A DNA stretch of 64,000 nucleotides from Desulfosudis oleivorans. Its GTDB lineage: Bacteria > Desulfobacterota > Desulfobacteria > Desulfobacterales > SURF-7. The position numbers were made by a program, and so were the translations under genes. Positions 26,131 to 37,000 of this stretch are shown here, piece after piece (position 1 is the first letter of the stretch; every line of letters starts with the position of its first letter). The stretch spans positions 124,001 to 188,000 of the forward strand of contig DYJD01000004.1 of the NCBI GenBank assembly GCA_020723325.1. The letters run 5' to 3'. The notes under the pieces were generated by a model. That model saw only the letters and a program-made list of their open reading frames with translations, had not been told where the DNA came from and ran no database searches.

Positions 26131-28008
26131 TTACTGCCTATATTCCCGAACCCATAGTGAAAAGCAAACCAAATTCCAGATTTTGGCGTTCACGGTCTCA
26201 TCCCCCTGGTCAAAACGCCCACATATCTGCCGCACAGCCTCATCCTGAAAGCAGTTCCGGGGCAATTCCGCCAGTAGATCCCGGGCCCATTTCCGCAAAG
26301 GCCCGTGCATCCAGGTATACACCGGCTGAACAAAGCCTTCCTTGGGTCGGTTGATTACCGTTTCCGGCAGGAGCCGGGCAACCGCTTGTTTGTGAATGTG
26401 TTTGACCACCTTGCCCCGGATCTTCATTTCGCCGGGCAATTGGTCGGCCAGCTCGATGATCCGGTAATCCAGGTAGGGCGAGCGTACCTCAATTGAATGG
26501 GCCATGGAAAGCCGGTCCACAAAAGGCAAAACCTCGTTGGGCAAAAGATCCAACTGATCCATCTCCAGGGCGCGATTCAGGGGATCCTTGGCAGAGGAAC
26601 GACCATAAAACGGATCCGCTCCTCCCACGGTCTGCCTCCCGGCTGCTTGCCGGAAGTCCTCTGCGAGCAAAGCCTCCCATTCCGCGTCCCGAAAAACCTG
26701 AAGTCGTTCCCGCCAAACACCCATGTCCGGGTGAGCCACCTGTTTCAGGAACTGAAACTGGGCCGGCGAATCAAAGGGGACCAGAAGCTGCCGCTCTTCC
26801 AGACTGAGGGCCGAAAGCTCGGTTTTACCTTGGGCCGAAAGCCGGGTATAGACGGCAATGGGCATGGCCAGCCGGTGAGCCAGATAGCTCCCGAAAAGCT
26901 CATCCGCGCCATCGCCGGACAAGGCCACCTTGACATGACGATGTATCAGGATGGACAGGAAAAAAGTGGACACGGTTCCGGAAAAGGGCTCGTCAAAGGC
27001 CTTCGTCACCAGGGGCATATTATCGGCGAACTGCCTTGCATCGATGATAAGTTCATGATGGTCCGTACCCAACAGGGCCGCCATTTCCCGGGCATGGTAA
27101 AGGTCCTGGGACTTGCCCTTGGATTGCGCCCCTTCCCCCAAGTCGGAATATCCCAGGCAAAATGTCTTGACCGGCTTGCCGGTCTGCCTGGCCATAATGG
27201 CCACCACCGCACTGGAATCCACACCACCGGACAAATAGGCGCCGTAGGGCACATCGCATTCCATGCGCAGTTTTACCGCGTCCGCCAGCAGGTCGTAAAG
27301 ACGGTCGGCGACTTCGCTATCCTTAAGCGCAATGCCGGTGGGCGTAAAATCCACCTGCCAATACTGAAAAAAATTGATTTCACCGTTCTTCCACTCCAAG
27401 CCGCAACCGGGCAACAACTGGCGGATCTGCCGAAAGGCGGTTTTGGGTGCACGGATATGCTTCCATTTAAAATACTCGCCAAGGCCGGCATAATCCCATT
27501 CCCGGGAAACATCCGGGTGTGCTATAAGCGCCTTGATTTCGGAACCGAAAATCAGGCGCTGTTGAGCCACGGCGAAATACAGCGGTTTCTTGCCGATGCG
27601 ATCCCGATATAAGGACAGCACCTTGTGGCGCTCATCCCAAACGGCGGCGCCGAACATGCCGTTGACATATTTAGGCCAGTTCCTTCCATATTCTTCATAC
27701 AAATGCACAATTACTTCCGTGTCACTGTGATGGGAGCGGAAGGCATGCCCTTTTTTCTCCAGATCGTTGCGTAGCGCTACATGGTTGTAAATTTCACCGT
27801 TCAGCACACAACTGATGCTCCGGTCCTCATTGAAAACCGGTTGACCGCCCGTGGTCAGGTCCACAATGGATAAACGCTGCATGGCCAGGCTGACCAGCGG
27901 CGTCTCATAAAGACCGGCGTCATCCGGCCCGCGATGAACCATCCGTTCCATCATCCGATTTAAAACCGCCTTGTTCTTCGTACCTGTAAACCCGCAAATA
28001 CCACACAT
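26131..28008 (-). CDS. asnB: asparagine synthetase (glutamine-hydrolysing) family amidotransferase
   Basis: The 625-residue protein has the class II glutaminase nucleophile Cys2 (MCGICGFTG), RMVHRGPDDAG, the ATP pyrophosphatase loop AYLSGGVDSSAVV and the SGDGADELFG motif, all intact. It would make an amide from a carboxylate, glutamine and ATP. Paralogues in surface glycan clusters are often annotated as asparagine synthetases but probably amidate sugar acids or act on aminoacylated glycans; the setting here favours that reading, without proof. It follows the membrane protein at 28032 by 23 bp. Confidence 0.9.
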   Translation of the reverse strand: MCGICGFTGTKNKAVLNRMMERMVHRGPDDAGLYETPLVSLAMQRLSIVDLTTGGQPVFNEDRSISCVLNGEIYNHVALRNDLEKKGHAFRSHHSDTEVIVHLYEEYGRNWPKYVNGMFGAAVWDERHKVLSLYRDRIGKKPLYFAVAQQRLIFGSEIKALIAHPDVSREWDYAGLGEYFKWKHIRAPKTAFRQIRQLLPGCGLEWKNGEINFFQYWQVDFTPTGIALKDSEVADRLYDLLADAVKLRMECDVPYGAYLSGGVDSSAVVAIMARQTGKPVKTFCLGYSDLGEGAQSKGKSQDLYHAREMAALLGTDHHELIIDARQFADNMPLVTKAFDEPFSGTVSTFFLSILIHRHVKVALSGDGADELFGSYLAHRLAMPIAVYTRLSAQGKTELSALSLEERQLLVPFDSPAQFQFLKQVAHPDMGVWRERLQVFRDAEWEALLAEDFRQAAGRQTVGGADPFYGRSSAKDPLNRALEMDQLDLLPNEVLPFVDRLSMAHSIEVRSPYLDYRIIELADQLPGEMKIRGKVVKHIHKQAVARLLPETVINRPKEGFVQPVYTWMHGPLRKWARDLLAELPRNCFQDEAVRQICGRFDQGDETVNAKIWNLVCFSLWVREYRQ

Positions 28009-28031
28009 GTATACTTACCTGATTAAAATAT

Positions 28032-30353
28032 CTAAAACGCCAACGGCGTGTTCTGCGGCAATCCGCCTCCATTTAACAAAGTCCTTGCAATGTCCGCGTA
28101 TTTATGATCCGGAGCTGTCTGTAAAAACCTCTCCAAATATGATTTCCATTCATAATTAATTTCCAAACCTGGTAATACAGGCCCGCTCGTCATGAATGCC
28201 GTTTTACTTCTTTCCATTTGTTGTATTCTGAATCCCAGAATACCGACATTATATAGTCCGTCTATATAACCGGGCTGCATTTGTAAAGTCGCGCTGATTT
28301 TATCATATGCCCCTTTTATATTTCCTTTGGAAATTAATTCCTTGGCTTTCCAATTGCGAAGATTTAACAGCGCCAATTCCAACCGCGCTGTTACAATCGC
28401 TTCTTTGGCGCTCTCCAACGCATCCAGGGCTTTCTGGTATTCGTGGTTTTGCAAGGCGACCAAGCCGTCATGCAGTTTTTGGCCCTTTTCCAATACCTCC
28501 TCGTATCCGTAAAAAAAAGAAAATTTTCTTCGGATCAAATCAAGCAAATAGGCCGAAGCATCTAAATCGCCGAGATTCTGGGCCACCATCAGTACGTTGC
28601 TGGCTTGTAGAATCGACTTCAAATCTTCGAACCGGTCCAAACTATCACTTTTAAAAGAATGATTAAAAGCTACGGTTTTTTTAACAAAAATCATGGCAGA
28701 GGGGCCGTAATGTACCGGCACCCAATCTTTGGCTCTCAAAAACTTGTATATCGGGCTTTCCGAAGTTTTGTAATCCACTATTGCCACATCAAATGGATAT
28801 TTCTTCTCAAATTCCATAATCGGTGTGCCACCGCTGTTGAAAGCCCAATACTCCTTATACCATTTATGATAGGGAAAGCCTCTAGGATCCATGAAAATCT
28901 TGTACGTCGGATAAAGAGCATGAAGCAAATATCCGCCGATGTCGTAGCTGTTGTATAGTTTCGTTCCCGGCTTGTGCTGTTTTAAGAACTGAGTTTCCGC
29001 TACCGGATTAAGATATCCAATGCCCAGACCGGTCCAATCAAGGCCTCTAGGTCTCGTAAGCCCCAAATAAAGTGTTTTATGCGATATAAATATAATCAAT
29101 ATGATTACGGCTAACTTCGGTAAGGTACTCCTCCCGAAAGATCGAAACAAGCGGCTATCTGGAAAGCTTCGCGTATAAATGATGCCCAAAGCCCAAAACA
29201 TGGGCAGGTAATAAACTGCACGTATCACTTGGATGTACATGTATGCCAGAAACAACAGCGGCAGAGTAAGCCCCCAATCAACGGCCCGCTGGTTCCAAAA
29301 ATGTTTAGCATAGTGGCCGAAAGAGAAGAGCAAAACGATGCATCCCACTAGGAGAAAGTCATAATAACTCCCGGATATGGCAAAATTATAATAGATTAGT
29401 AAAAGAAGCAGCGCCCCGATAAGCCATTGGTCAAAGGCACGTTCTTTCCAGAGCTTGCGGCTGCAGAAAGCCCATGCGATAATCAATAACACCAAACCGA
29501 TAAAAACCGAAAACGAGTATTCCGACCAAAGCGTCGATTTCCAGGCTTCAACGGTTGTTGCCAACAAGCGCATGTCTTTGGTCATGTTCATATAATTTTC
29601 AAATATATGAATATAAAGACGAATCCCATAGGGAGTGCCCAGTGAGGATGCCGCACTCAAGACACCCGCGGCAATCATGCGAAAAAACGAATCTGCCGGC
29701 AGGGCATTTTTGGGGCATAAATAATAATTAATGATTTCGCCTGTCACCATACATCCAAACATGGCCAGTCCGCTGAAAGCCACGCCATGGGTGTTGAACC
29801 ATATCAAATAAAACAGCGGCATTATATACCAGGCGAGGGAGGGAAGCAGTTTGGACTTCATGGCAAAATAGAGTCCGGCGGTCAATGCAAACAAAACATA
29901 TGATAAAATTTCAGGTTTAATGTATGCTGCGGAAGCCGAAATCAACTCCAGTACGAGGACCAATAAAAAGAGAAGAGGATCATTGATCTGCTTTGTGCGG
30001 TAGGCATACCAAAACAGCACTCCGACCGGAATGGCCATGCATAATATCTTAAAGACAAATGCCAGCGGAAGGCCGCCCAGTGAGTATATAAAAAAAAGAA
30101 TCAACTCAGTGATCCATGCACAGTAGATGATCGTATTATCAGTCGGTGTCCAGGAATAAATCGAATGATCGGGGATCAGTGTTTTATTCTCCCATAGATA
30201 CCTGCCATACTCCATTTGCCAGAAAAAATCCCCATCCTGGATTGGCTGAAGAAAGCAATAAATAAATACCGCACCAATAAGCAAAGCCAACACAAAGGTC
30301 AGATATTTGGACATCAGCCATGAATCAATCTTGTCGACGAATGCTTTAAGCAT
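28032..30353 (-). CDS. GT-C-like multi-pass membrane protein with TPR-like C-terminal domain
   Basis: The 773-residue protein has about 11 membrane helices in residues 15-440. Its first large loop reads QDGDFFWQMEYGRYLWENK and ends in WITELILFF, typical of GT-C fold proteins where an acidic residue in this loop is catalytic. A soluble part of about 300 residues follows, the second half of which looks helical and TPR-like (EYQKALDALESAKEAI, NIKGAYDKISATL). Function in glycan transfer is likely but not shown. AGGAGG lies six bases before the ATG. The gene is AT-rich. Confidence 0.75.
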   Translation of the reverse strand: MLKAFVDKIDSWLMSKYLTFVLALLIGAVFIYCFLQPIQDGDFFWQMEYGRYLWENKTLIPDHSIYSWTPTDNTIIYCAWITELILFFIYSLGGLPLAFVFKILCMAIPVGVLFWYAYRTKQINDPLLFLLVLVLELISASAAYIKPEILSYVLFALTAGLYFAMKSKLLPSLAWYIMPLFYLIWFNTHGVAFSGLAMFGCMVTGEIINYYLCPKNALPADSFFRMIAAGVLSAASSLGTPYGIRLYIHIFENYMNMTKDMRLLATTVEAWKSTLWSEYSFSVFIGLVLLIIAWAFCSRKLWKERAFDQWLIGALLLLLIYYNFAISGSYYDFLLVGCIVLLFSFGHYAKHFWNQRAVDWGLTLPLLFLAYMYIQVIRAVYYLPMFWALGIIYTRSFPDSRLFRSFGRSTLPKLAVIILIIFISHKTLYLGLTRPRGLDWTGLGIGYLNPVAETQFLKQHKPGTKLYNSYDIGGYLLHALYPTYKIFMDPRGFPYHKWYKEYWAFNSGGTPIMEFEKKYPFDVAIVDYKTSESPIYKFLRAKDWVPVHYGPSAMIFVKKTVAFNHSFKSDSLDRFEDLKSILQASNVLMVAQNLGDLDASAYLLDLIRRKFSFFYGYEEVLEKGQKLHDGLVALQNHEYQKALDALESAKEAIVTARLELALLNLRNWKAKELISKGNIKGAYDKISATLQMQPGYIDGLYNVGILGFRIQQMERSKTAFMTSGPVLPGLEINYEWKSYLERFLQTAPDHKYADIARTLLNGGGLPQNTPLAF

Positions 30354-30503
30354 TAAATCCTCCTGAACAATAGAATCTTTTGTTGTTCATCCTGCAAAAT
30401 CGGATGAACAGAAACAAATGAAGGTCAGTAAAGCACAACTTGAAGGAGAATTCCAGAGATTCCCTTTGAAAAACCAGGGGGAATATTCAATTGGTCGGAT
30501 ATT

Positions 30504-31682
30504 TTATCTTACGCCCGCAGATCCGAGACTTAGGATATAAAATTCATTGCCCATGGAAAAATCATTCGGCACATTCAGCAACGTAATGGCCACGGTATGT
30601 GTTGCGTTTTCGAGATCATCCGCTATCAAGACCGTATTTCGATAACTTCCCCAGGTTTCTTCAAACCAGCCGTCATGGGTGCTCCAGGATCGATCGTCCA
30701 CTGTCACCGATATTGTACCCATGTCCGCATGGTCTTTGATATAGGACAGCAGCAGGGCTTCCCCCTGCATCTGGAATGTGATCCTGCCACCCGGAGTGTT
30801 GCCGTGCCAGCATGTGCCTCCCAGTGGCGCTGCTTCCAAAGTCCAGCCGCTGTTTTCCACGGGAACCAGTTCCCCGGCTTCAAAGAGGCTGGTATATTGG
30901 TATTTATCCGAAAACAAGGGCGGCGGCAGGGCCGGTATTTCCGGCCGGGTCTCTTCAATAATAAAAAGATCTTTAAAATGGTTCAACATATTCTGCAACA
31001 GGCCGCCCGTGTAATAATGCCCCCGATCATTGGGGTGGATATGGTCCGGCGATACATCCGCCCAGGTCACTTGCCCGGAATCCATCAAGACCCTCAGGGC
31101 ATCCCGATAGCTTACCATGGGGATTCCATAGTAATAGCCGATTTCCGATTGTTGCTCCTGCCAGTTGATGCCCCGATCGTTGGTCATGAACAGCAGGATG
31201 ACCGCCGGTTCATTTTCCATACTGTAGATCTTACGAATCAGGCCCTCGTAGGTTTGCGAATAGTATAAGGAGTTGCCACCGTTGACCCCGAATTCCACGA
31301 TCACCAGGTCCGGCGCAGCATACAACAGGTCCCTTTCAGCCCGCAAGGCGCCATAATCCGACTTGGTCGCGCTCAGGCCGGCGTTCACTAAATTGATTTG
31401 AACATTAGGAAAATTCGTTTGCCACCATGAAACCACATGGGCGAGATAACGCTTATCCTCGCTGGAGGCCCAGGCTCCCTGGGTAATGGAACCGCCAATG
31501 GCGCCGATGGTAAAACTACTGCTGTATTGTGCTTTTTGAAGGGCCCGGTACATGCGACTTGGGTTGCCGAAGCTGACCACAGACCGGGTAATATAATCAT
31601 CCTTTGGATTTTCATGCCGTGAGTCACAAGCGACAAATAAAGCAATATACAGCACACAAAAAAAATATAGATTTCTTTTCAC
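30504..31682 (-). CDS. SGNH/GDSL hydrolase lipoprotein
   Basis: The 392-residue product has a lipobox (LFVAC, Cys19) and an SGNH hydrolase domain: GAIGGSITQG with the nucleophile Ser65, AGLSATKSDYGA with the oxyanion Gly, VIVEFGVNGG with the Asn, and DHIHPND with Asp and His. It then continues into a C-terminal beta-sandwich of about 120 residues (HADMGTISVTVDDRSW). Such enzymes remove acyl groups from polysaccharides or attach them. Its place between glycan genes supports an exopolysaccharide esterase. No clear Shine-Dalgarno. Confidence 0.85.
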   Translation of the reverse strand: MKRNLYFFCVLYIALFVACDSRHENPKDDYITRSVVSFGNPSRMYRALQKAQYSSSFTIGAIGGSITQGAWASSEDKRYLAHVVSWWQTNFPNVQINLVNAGLSATKSDYGALRAERDLLYAAPDLVIVEFGVNGGNSLYYSQTYEGLIRKIYSMENEPAVILLFMTNDRGINWQEQQSEIGYYYGIPMVSYRDALRVLMDSGQVTWADVSPDHIHPNDRGHYYTGGLLQNMLNHFKDLFIIEETRPEIPALPPPLFSDKYQYTSLFEAGELVPVENSGWTLEAAPLGGTCWHGNTPGGRITFQMQGEALLLSYIKDHADMGTISVTVDDRSWSTHDGWFEETWGSYRNTVLIADDLENATHTVAITLLNVPNDFSMGNEFYILSLGSAGVR

Positions 31683-31773
31683 CGATTGTTATTTCTTTTT
31701 CATTGATAGGGGGAAGCCGGCAAATTGCTCAGCGTAACGCAGGGGGATAAAAGAAAAATGAATTTCGTTTTTT

Positions 31774-32565
31774 TCATGATTTCTGGGAAACAAATACCCA
31801 ATTATTATAAATGCCGTATGCTTTTTCATCAAACGCATTTTCATGTGATGCAAAAATCTTTGTTGCACCAACAATAGCGCAATACTTGTCAACAATATCA
31901 GTACCAAAATCTGTATAAACTAGAATTCCTTCCGGTCTGTTTGGATCTCCATGATATACAGGCTCATGAATATTTTGGACATTGCCCTGATTTTTTGTTG
32001 CCCTAGTAACCGATTCAGACATAGACCAAAAAACAGGAATCGTAGCTACAGAATATCCACCTACTTTTAATATTCTTTTAGCTTCAAGAAAAGCTCTCTT
32101 AGGATCAGAAATATGTTCAAACACATCTTCTGTAATAATCAAATCAAAAGTGTTATCTTCATATGTTGTATTCTCTAAATCCTGGCAATGGACGCCCCCC
32201 CTGATTTCACCAGATTTAGCATTATCGTAGTACTCTGATACAATGTAATTTTTTGATAACTTCAGTGCTTCATGTATTGCTCCGTTTAAACATGTGTTTA
32301 AAATTCTAATGTCTGTCCTCAAAGCAAATTCATTCAAGCTAATTTCGCTTGATCCTGATTCAAATATCTCTATAATTACTTTTGCGATATGTCTATTTCT
32401 AGCAATTGATCCACATTTTTTGCAGAAAAAACTATTTCTTTTACATGGGAAATCAACTGGCTCCCACGAGAAAAAATGACTTTTTTCGCCACAGATCAGG
32501 CAAAAAGCTTCTATTGTTTCAATGGGCTTTCTCTCCTTAAGCATAATCGATAAAAATTCTTGCAT
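31774..32565 (-). CDS. class I SAM-dependent methyltransferase with N-terminal Cys pairs
   Basis: The 263-residue product has CLICG near residue 22 and CKKCG near residue 48, a likely zinc ribbon, followed by a Methyltransf_11-type core: a poorly conserved motif I (IRILNTCLNG), then HCQDLENTTYEDNTFDLIIT, EDVFEHISDP and RILKVGGYSVATIP. Proteins of this layout occur in glycan clusters. It is strongly AT-rich and stands apart from its neighbours, so recent acquisition is plausible. Confidence 0.75.
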   Translation of the reverse strand: MQEFLSIMLKERKPIETIEAFCLICGEKSHFFSWEPVDFPCKRNSFFCKKCGSIARNRHIAKVIIEIFESGSSEISLNEFALRTDIRILNTCLNGAIHEALKLSKNYIVSEYYDNAKSGEIRGGVHCQDLENTTYEDNTFDLIITEDVFEHISDPKRAFLEAKRILKVGGYSVATIPVFWSMSESVTRATKNQGNVQNIHEPVYHGDPNRPEGILVYTDFGTDIVDKYCAIVGATKIFASHENAFDEKAYGIYNNWVFVSQKS

Positions 32566-33319
32566 AATTCACCAATAGAAACTTACACTGCTGTCCGGTT
32601 AAACTAATATTATACTGATCCAACCGTTGTTTGCTGTCATAGAAAATTGATTAAGGACTATTGTAACTACCTCCCTATATTTTTTTTATTTTAAGAAGCT
32701 GTAATCAGTTATAGATCAGATAGGCAAGCCCACCATAATCAGAGTCATTTTATTTTCCCTTAAATAGTGCCTGAACGGTAATTATAAAAACGCAACCTAC
32801 GCGTGAAATTATGGTGTGTTTTTATGATTGAATATTTTTCGGGTCGATGCATTTTTTGCTTGCATCTACTACTCATAGCTATTATGCCGAATTCAAAAAG
32901 AAACTATATTTTCGGCGATTCCCAAAATCGAACCTTTTAAGCCAACCCCGAAAAATCTTCGAGAAAAATGTTATACGAAAAATAACAGCAGGTTTATTAA
33001 ACTTGGCCAGGTCACTTCTCAGAAAATCAAGATCTACATCTCCTAAACTAGCTTATAGCCTAAATTACTATTAACCTGTTTGTTTCTGAAAACATATGTT
33101 ATGAAGATAGCCGTGTCAAGCGCGCTATCAATTGAGGGTGACTTCGTTTATAAAAATACCCCTTGTAATTATTGGAGTAAAATAGTAGCTTCTCCATTCA
33201 TCCGGTAATTACCCGGATAACCATTTATTTTAAATAGAAATAATAAAAACTAATTTCATAGTTTTTTATAATGCCAAGACATAATATGATAAGAAATTTT
33301 AACTATATTAAATGATACA
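32566..33319. other. AT-rich intergenic region
   Basis: This 750-bp stretch has no convincing gene. A 75-codon frame at 32847-33074 has no Shine-Dalgarno and an unusual Lys/Arg/Ser composition, although LLNLARSLLRKSR-like wording leaves the remnant of a gene possible. The last 150 bp are very AT-rich and should carry the promoter of the gene at 33320. I see no hairpin terminator. Confidence 0.5.
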
Positions 33320-35089
33320 ATGACAGCGAGAAAGTACACCCCATTATTTTTGTTATTTGTATTGCTTTCTGTTTTCGGTATCGCCATTTATCGGCATGCT
33401 TTGCTCTCCACGCACCCGCCTTTCTGGGATGCTTTTTCCTATGTGCAGAAAGCCAAAAATTTTTGGACGGCTGTGGACGCACGAAAATGGTTCAATCCAT
33501 TGGATCTCGAGCCCACCGTGCGCGCGCCGGGAACGGTACTTATGTCCTATCCGCTGGGGTTCTCACAGAATTTTCAGGATTTTTATTTTCGCTCAATTTT
33601 CATTCCGCTACTACTGTTTGTAGCCGGCCTGTGGGTCATCACCGGCCCATACTGCCGCGACACGCGCACTAGCTGGATGCGGGTGTGGGTTTGCCTTGCG
33701 TTTGCAACCCTGCCCTTATTTTATCATTTTGAGCACAGCGAACGCATCCCTTCCACCAGCTTCTGGGGGATGGTGGACTGCTACTTGGCCGGGATGTCGG
33801 CCTTAGCTTGCGCTTTGCTGGTACGGGGTGTTTCCGACCGCTCCCTATCCTATACCATGGTGGGAATCGTCGCCAGCGGCTTCTGCCTCTGGATCAAACC
33901 GGCTGCCATGGTCCTGATGGCAGTCAATCTAATGACATGGATCGTTTGCGCTGCAAGCCAATTTCTTCAAAAGAACAAACAGCCATCCTGCGCAAAAGCG
34001 CTCCCAATCTTTTGGTATTGCTTGTTGAGCTTGATTTTCTTTTGCGTCATCTACAGCACGGTTTTTTATTTATCCATGAAATCTAGTTATCTATCTCAAG
34101 AAAATTGGAATGTGGGCCGGCGTTCCATGGAGCTGTTGCACAAAGAATGGTTCATTGAAAACTGGTTCCCCCTGTTCAAAATTCAGATGCATACTTCATT
34201 GGGGTGGCACTGGTCGATGGTCCTTCTGGCAGTATGCCTTCTCACCATCGGGACAAAAAATATCTCTGTTACTTTCCCAGATATTGCCCTTTCCGTTGGA
34301 ATTTTTTGTGCTGGACTCTGGTTTTGGTTTGTTCCCACCGGCCAATCCCAAACCCGTTACTTCTATCCTTTTATCCTGATTTCCGTCACCTTGTGCATTC
34401 CAAGGACTCTGCTCTATTTTTCCCGGTTGCATGAAAAATTCGCTAAAGCCATAACGTTTGCATTGGTCGGCCCGTTTCTACTACTGCTCTGTTTACTGGT
34501 GCCTGCGGATGCGCCGCCAATGCTCCAGAAAATAATGGGCGTCAACTTGACTTCCGGCTCGCTGAAGGAAGAGTGTAAACAAGCCCAAGCCATTATCAAA
34601 AAATCCAGGGTGCAGCAGCGCGAACCGAAGGTCTATTTGTTCTGGCCGGATTATCTGCATGGGGTGTTTTACGGCGCGGCCCAGTACGCCAAATTGATCG
34701 AACCGCAACTGCCGGCTTTCACCCCCATGAATGCCGTGAACTGGGTCAATGACTCCGTCCTGCGATTTTCCGATATTGCCGCATGCGACTATCTGGTTTT
34801 CGCGCCCTTACAAGATCCGGCCGCCCAAGACGAGGCGGTTCGACAAAAGGAAGTATCGAGCTTTTTTTCCGAAGTGCAACTGATGCGCGCCGTGCTCAGT
34901 AAATATCCGCAGTCCATGGGCCTTGAAATTGTGTCAAAAAATGCCTTGGCGGTTGCAAGGGTTGCCGATGCACAGCGTTTTTTGGAATTTCTGGAGCAAT
35001 TGAGATCAGAGCACCGATGGCGGGACATCTTTAACGAGGCCAATGGCCCATCCCGGCAAGCGGCATTATTGGATGTCGGTGTCGAATAA
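33320..35089 (+). CDS. GT-C-like multi-pass membrane protein
   Basis: The 589-residue protein has about ten membrane helices in residues 5-400. The first periplasmic loop contains [18 protein letters not shown], the place and wording of the acidic residue in PMT/ArnT-like glycosyltransferases. The last 190 residues are soluble and include [20 protein letters not shown] and YLVFAPLQD. It probably uses a lipid-linked sugar, but donor and acceptor cannot be told. Its stop overlaps the converging GT4-acyltransferase fusion gene by 24 bp. Confidence 0.75.
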   Translation: MTARKYTPLFLLFVLLSVFGIAIYRHALLSTHPPFWDAFSYVQKAKNFWTAVDARKWFNPLDLEPTVRAPGTVLMSYPLGFSQNFQDFYFRSIFIPLLLFVAGLWVITGPYCRDTRTSWMRVWVCLAFATLPLFYHFEHSERIPSTSFWGMVDCYLAGMSALACALLVRGVSDRSLSYTMVGIVASGFCLWIKPAAMVLMAVNLMTWIVCAASQFLQKNKQPSCAKALPIFWYCLLSLIFFCVIYSTVFYLSMKSSYLSQENWNVGRRSMELLHKEWFIENWFPLFKIQMHTSLGWHWSMVLLAVCLLTIGTKNISVTFPDIALSVGIFCAGLWFWFVPTGQSQTRYFYPFILISVTLCIPRTLLYFSRLHEKFAKAITFALVGPFLLLLCLLVPADAPPMLQKIMGVNLTSGSLKEECKQAQAIIKKSRVQQREPKVYLFWPDYLHGVFYGAAQYAKLIEPQLPAFTPMNAVNWVNDSVLRFSDIAACDYLVFAPLQDPAAQDEAVRQKEVSSFFSEVQLMRAVLSKYPQSMGLEIVSKNALAVARVADAQRFLEFLEQLRSEHRWRDIFNEANGPSRQAALLDVGVE

Positions 35090-37000
35090 CGGGAAATAGC
35101 GGGAGCGGTAACGAATGTCCCGGTTGCGTGCTTTGATGACTTTGGCCGGGTTGCCTGCGGCAATGGAATAGGCCGGAACATCCCTTGTTACCACAGCCCC
35201 GGCGCCGATCACGGCCCCTTCGCCGATGGTCACGCCGGGCATAATGATGGCCCGGGCGCCGATCCAGGCATGATCCTGAACTACTACAGGTCTTTCCAAA
35301 CAAACAAAATCAGGATTCTGCGGATCGTGGGTAAGGGTGTGAATGAGCACATAGTGGGAAACATTCACGTTGTTGCCGATGGTCAGGGGCACCCGGCCGT
35401 CCAGGTAGACATACCGGTTGATCACCGTGTTATTGCCGATGGTGATGCGCGGGCCGGCCACATAGCAATAATTCAGAATACTGGAATCCCTGCCGATTTG
35501 GATTTTACAGCATCTTCGTAAAAAACCATGCCGCAGCCGATAGGACGGCAGCCGCATGAACAAAGCATTGGCCAGGTAAAAGCACAAGGCCGGCAGCCAG
35601 CGCCGCCTCAAACCCTCGCCAATGCGGCCTTGAACCCACGGCCGCAGTTTATTTTTCACCGGCAGGGGTGTCAGCAATTTCAACGCCGCCGTAATATCAC
35701 CTGCCGCCGCTGTTTTAGCCGCCTGCTTGAACTTACCGAAATAATCCGCCCACCGGCTTGACTTCCGAACCACAGCTTCATCCACCGGACCTGAAACGCG
35801 TTTGGGCTTCTGCATGATCTCCAAAAACAGCTTTTCATATTGGGCCACCACTGTATCAAAACGGTGGTGAGCAAGCACTTTCCGGCGGCCGGCTTTCCCG
35901 GCTTCCTTCCAATAATCGCGCTGCTCGGCAAAGGCAAGCATGGCCTCGGCCAAGGCCCGGGCGCTGTTGAACTCGCGCTGATCATAGGCAATGGCATCCA
36001 GGCGGCGCGAATCCAGACTGAGGATGTCGCCGTATTCATTCTCCACAAGGATGCCGATGTCATTGTTCACAATGACTTCGGCCGCGGCCCCGGTGTCTGT
36101 TAAAATCATGGGCTTTTCGTAAAACATGGCTTCGGTCATGGCAATGCTCCAGCCTTCGATCAGGGAAGGCATTATAAAGGCATCGGCCATTTTGTAAAAA
36201 CCGGTGGTGTTCTCAAAATACCCCGGCATGAGGATGTGTTGATCCAACTTTTTTTCCCTTAGATACGCCTGAAATTGAGCAACATGGGGCGGATAAATCG
36301 TGTTGCCGATGCAGACGATTTTAATGCCCCGCCGCCGGGCCAGAATCCTGCCCATGGCATCGGCCATGATATAATGGCCTTTGTGCAGATTATAACTGGC
36401 CACATTCAGAAAGATATAATCACTATCTTGTAATCCCAGGCTGGCCCGGGCCACCTTTGGAATGGCCTGCTCCAATTCCAAATGCTGATCCACCAGCAAA
36501 CCATTCCCGATGACACTCATTTTTCCCAGGCCCACACCCAATTTTTCTTGGGCATAGCGCGCGGCGTTCCTGGAAACCGCGATATAATGATCCACATAAC
36601 GATCCGCGTTCAGAAAACCTTGCAGGGCTTCTCCTTGCAAAAAGGCATAAACATTGTGGATGAAGGTGATATTGGGAATGCCCAGGCGCTGATAAACCGG
36701 ATAGCCGAAGTAGGAGAAATGGGAGCAGCTCAGATTGATGCGCCGGGCCTGCAAAACGGCCGCGAACTCCTCTTCCCTGGGTGGCTGCTCCAGGCCGATG
36801 ACTTCCAGTCCCTGTTTTCGGGCTTCCCCGGCCAAAAAACCGGTATGGCCGATGCTTACGATGGTGGTCTGAATCCCGTGCCGGTGAAACAGCAAGGCCG
36901 AATCCAACACGACCTTTTCAAGCCCGCCCTTGTCAAAGCCTTGCAACTCGATGAGCAGCCGCAGGTCCCTGAAATCCGTTTGCTTCAACCTAGCAGACAA
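35066..37000 (-). CDS. GT4 glycosyltransferase fused to a left-handed beta-helix acyltransferase
   Basis: Residues 1-390 form a GT-B glycosyltransferase of family 4: [37 protein letters not shown] and the [20 protein letters not shown] motif with its Glu residues. Residues about 475-640 are a hexapeptide-repeat acyltransferase ([68 protein letters not shown]), probably an O-acetyltransferase. The two activities are usually separate genes. The start is TTG with AGGAGA seven bases upstream, overlapping the GT2 gene by 16 bp. It is the last gene of the exporter operon. Confidence 0.88.
   Translation of the reverse strand: MSARLKQTDFRDLRLLIELQGFDKGGLEKVVLDSALLFHRHGIQTTIVSIGHTGFLAGEARKQGLEVIGLEQPPREEEFAAVLQARRINLSCSHFSYFGYPVYQRLGIPNITFIHNVYAFLQGEALQGFLNADRYVDHYIAVSRNAARYAQEKLGVGLGKMSVIGNGLLVDQHLELEQAIPKVARASLGLQDSDYIFLNVASYNLHKGHYIMADAMGRILARRRGIKIVCIGNTIYPPHVAQFQAYLREKKLDQHILMPGYFENTTGFYKMADAFIMPSLIEGWSIAMTEAMFYEKPMILTDTGAAAEVIVNNDIGILVENEYGDILSLDSRRLDAIAYDQREFNSARALAEAMLAFAEQRDYWKEAGKAGRRKVLAHHRFDTVVAQYEKLFLEIMQKPKRVSGPVDEAVVRKSSRWADYFGKFKQAAKTAAAGDITAALKLLTPLPVKNKLRPWVQGRIGEGLRRRWLPALCFYLANALFMRLPSYRLRHGFLRRCCKIQIGRDSSILNYCYVAGPRITIGNNTVINRYVYLDGRVPLTIGNNVNVSHYVLIHTLTHDPQNPDFVCLERPVVVQDHAWIGARAIIMPGVTIGEGAVIGAGAVVTRDVPAYSIAAGNPAKVIKARNRDIRYRSRYFPLFDTDIQ

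Noticed and set aside
26497-27612. 371-codon plus-strand frame opposite asnB
   Set aside because: Antisense shadow caused by GC-rich codons of asnB; no domain and no ribosome site.
32847-33074. 75-codon gene in the AT-rich gap
   Set aside because: No ribosome site, no recognisable domain, composition not typical of a protein.
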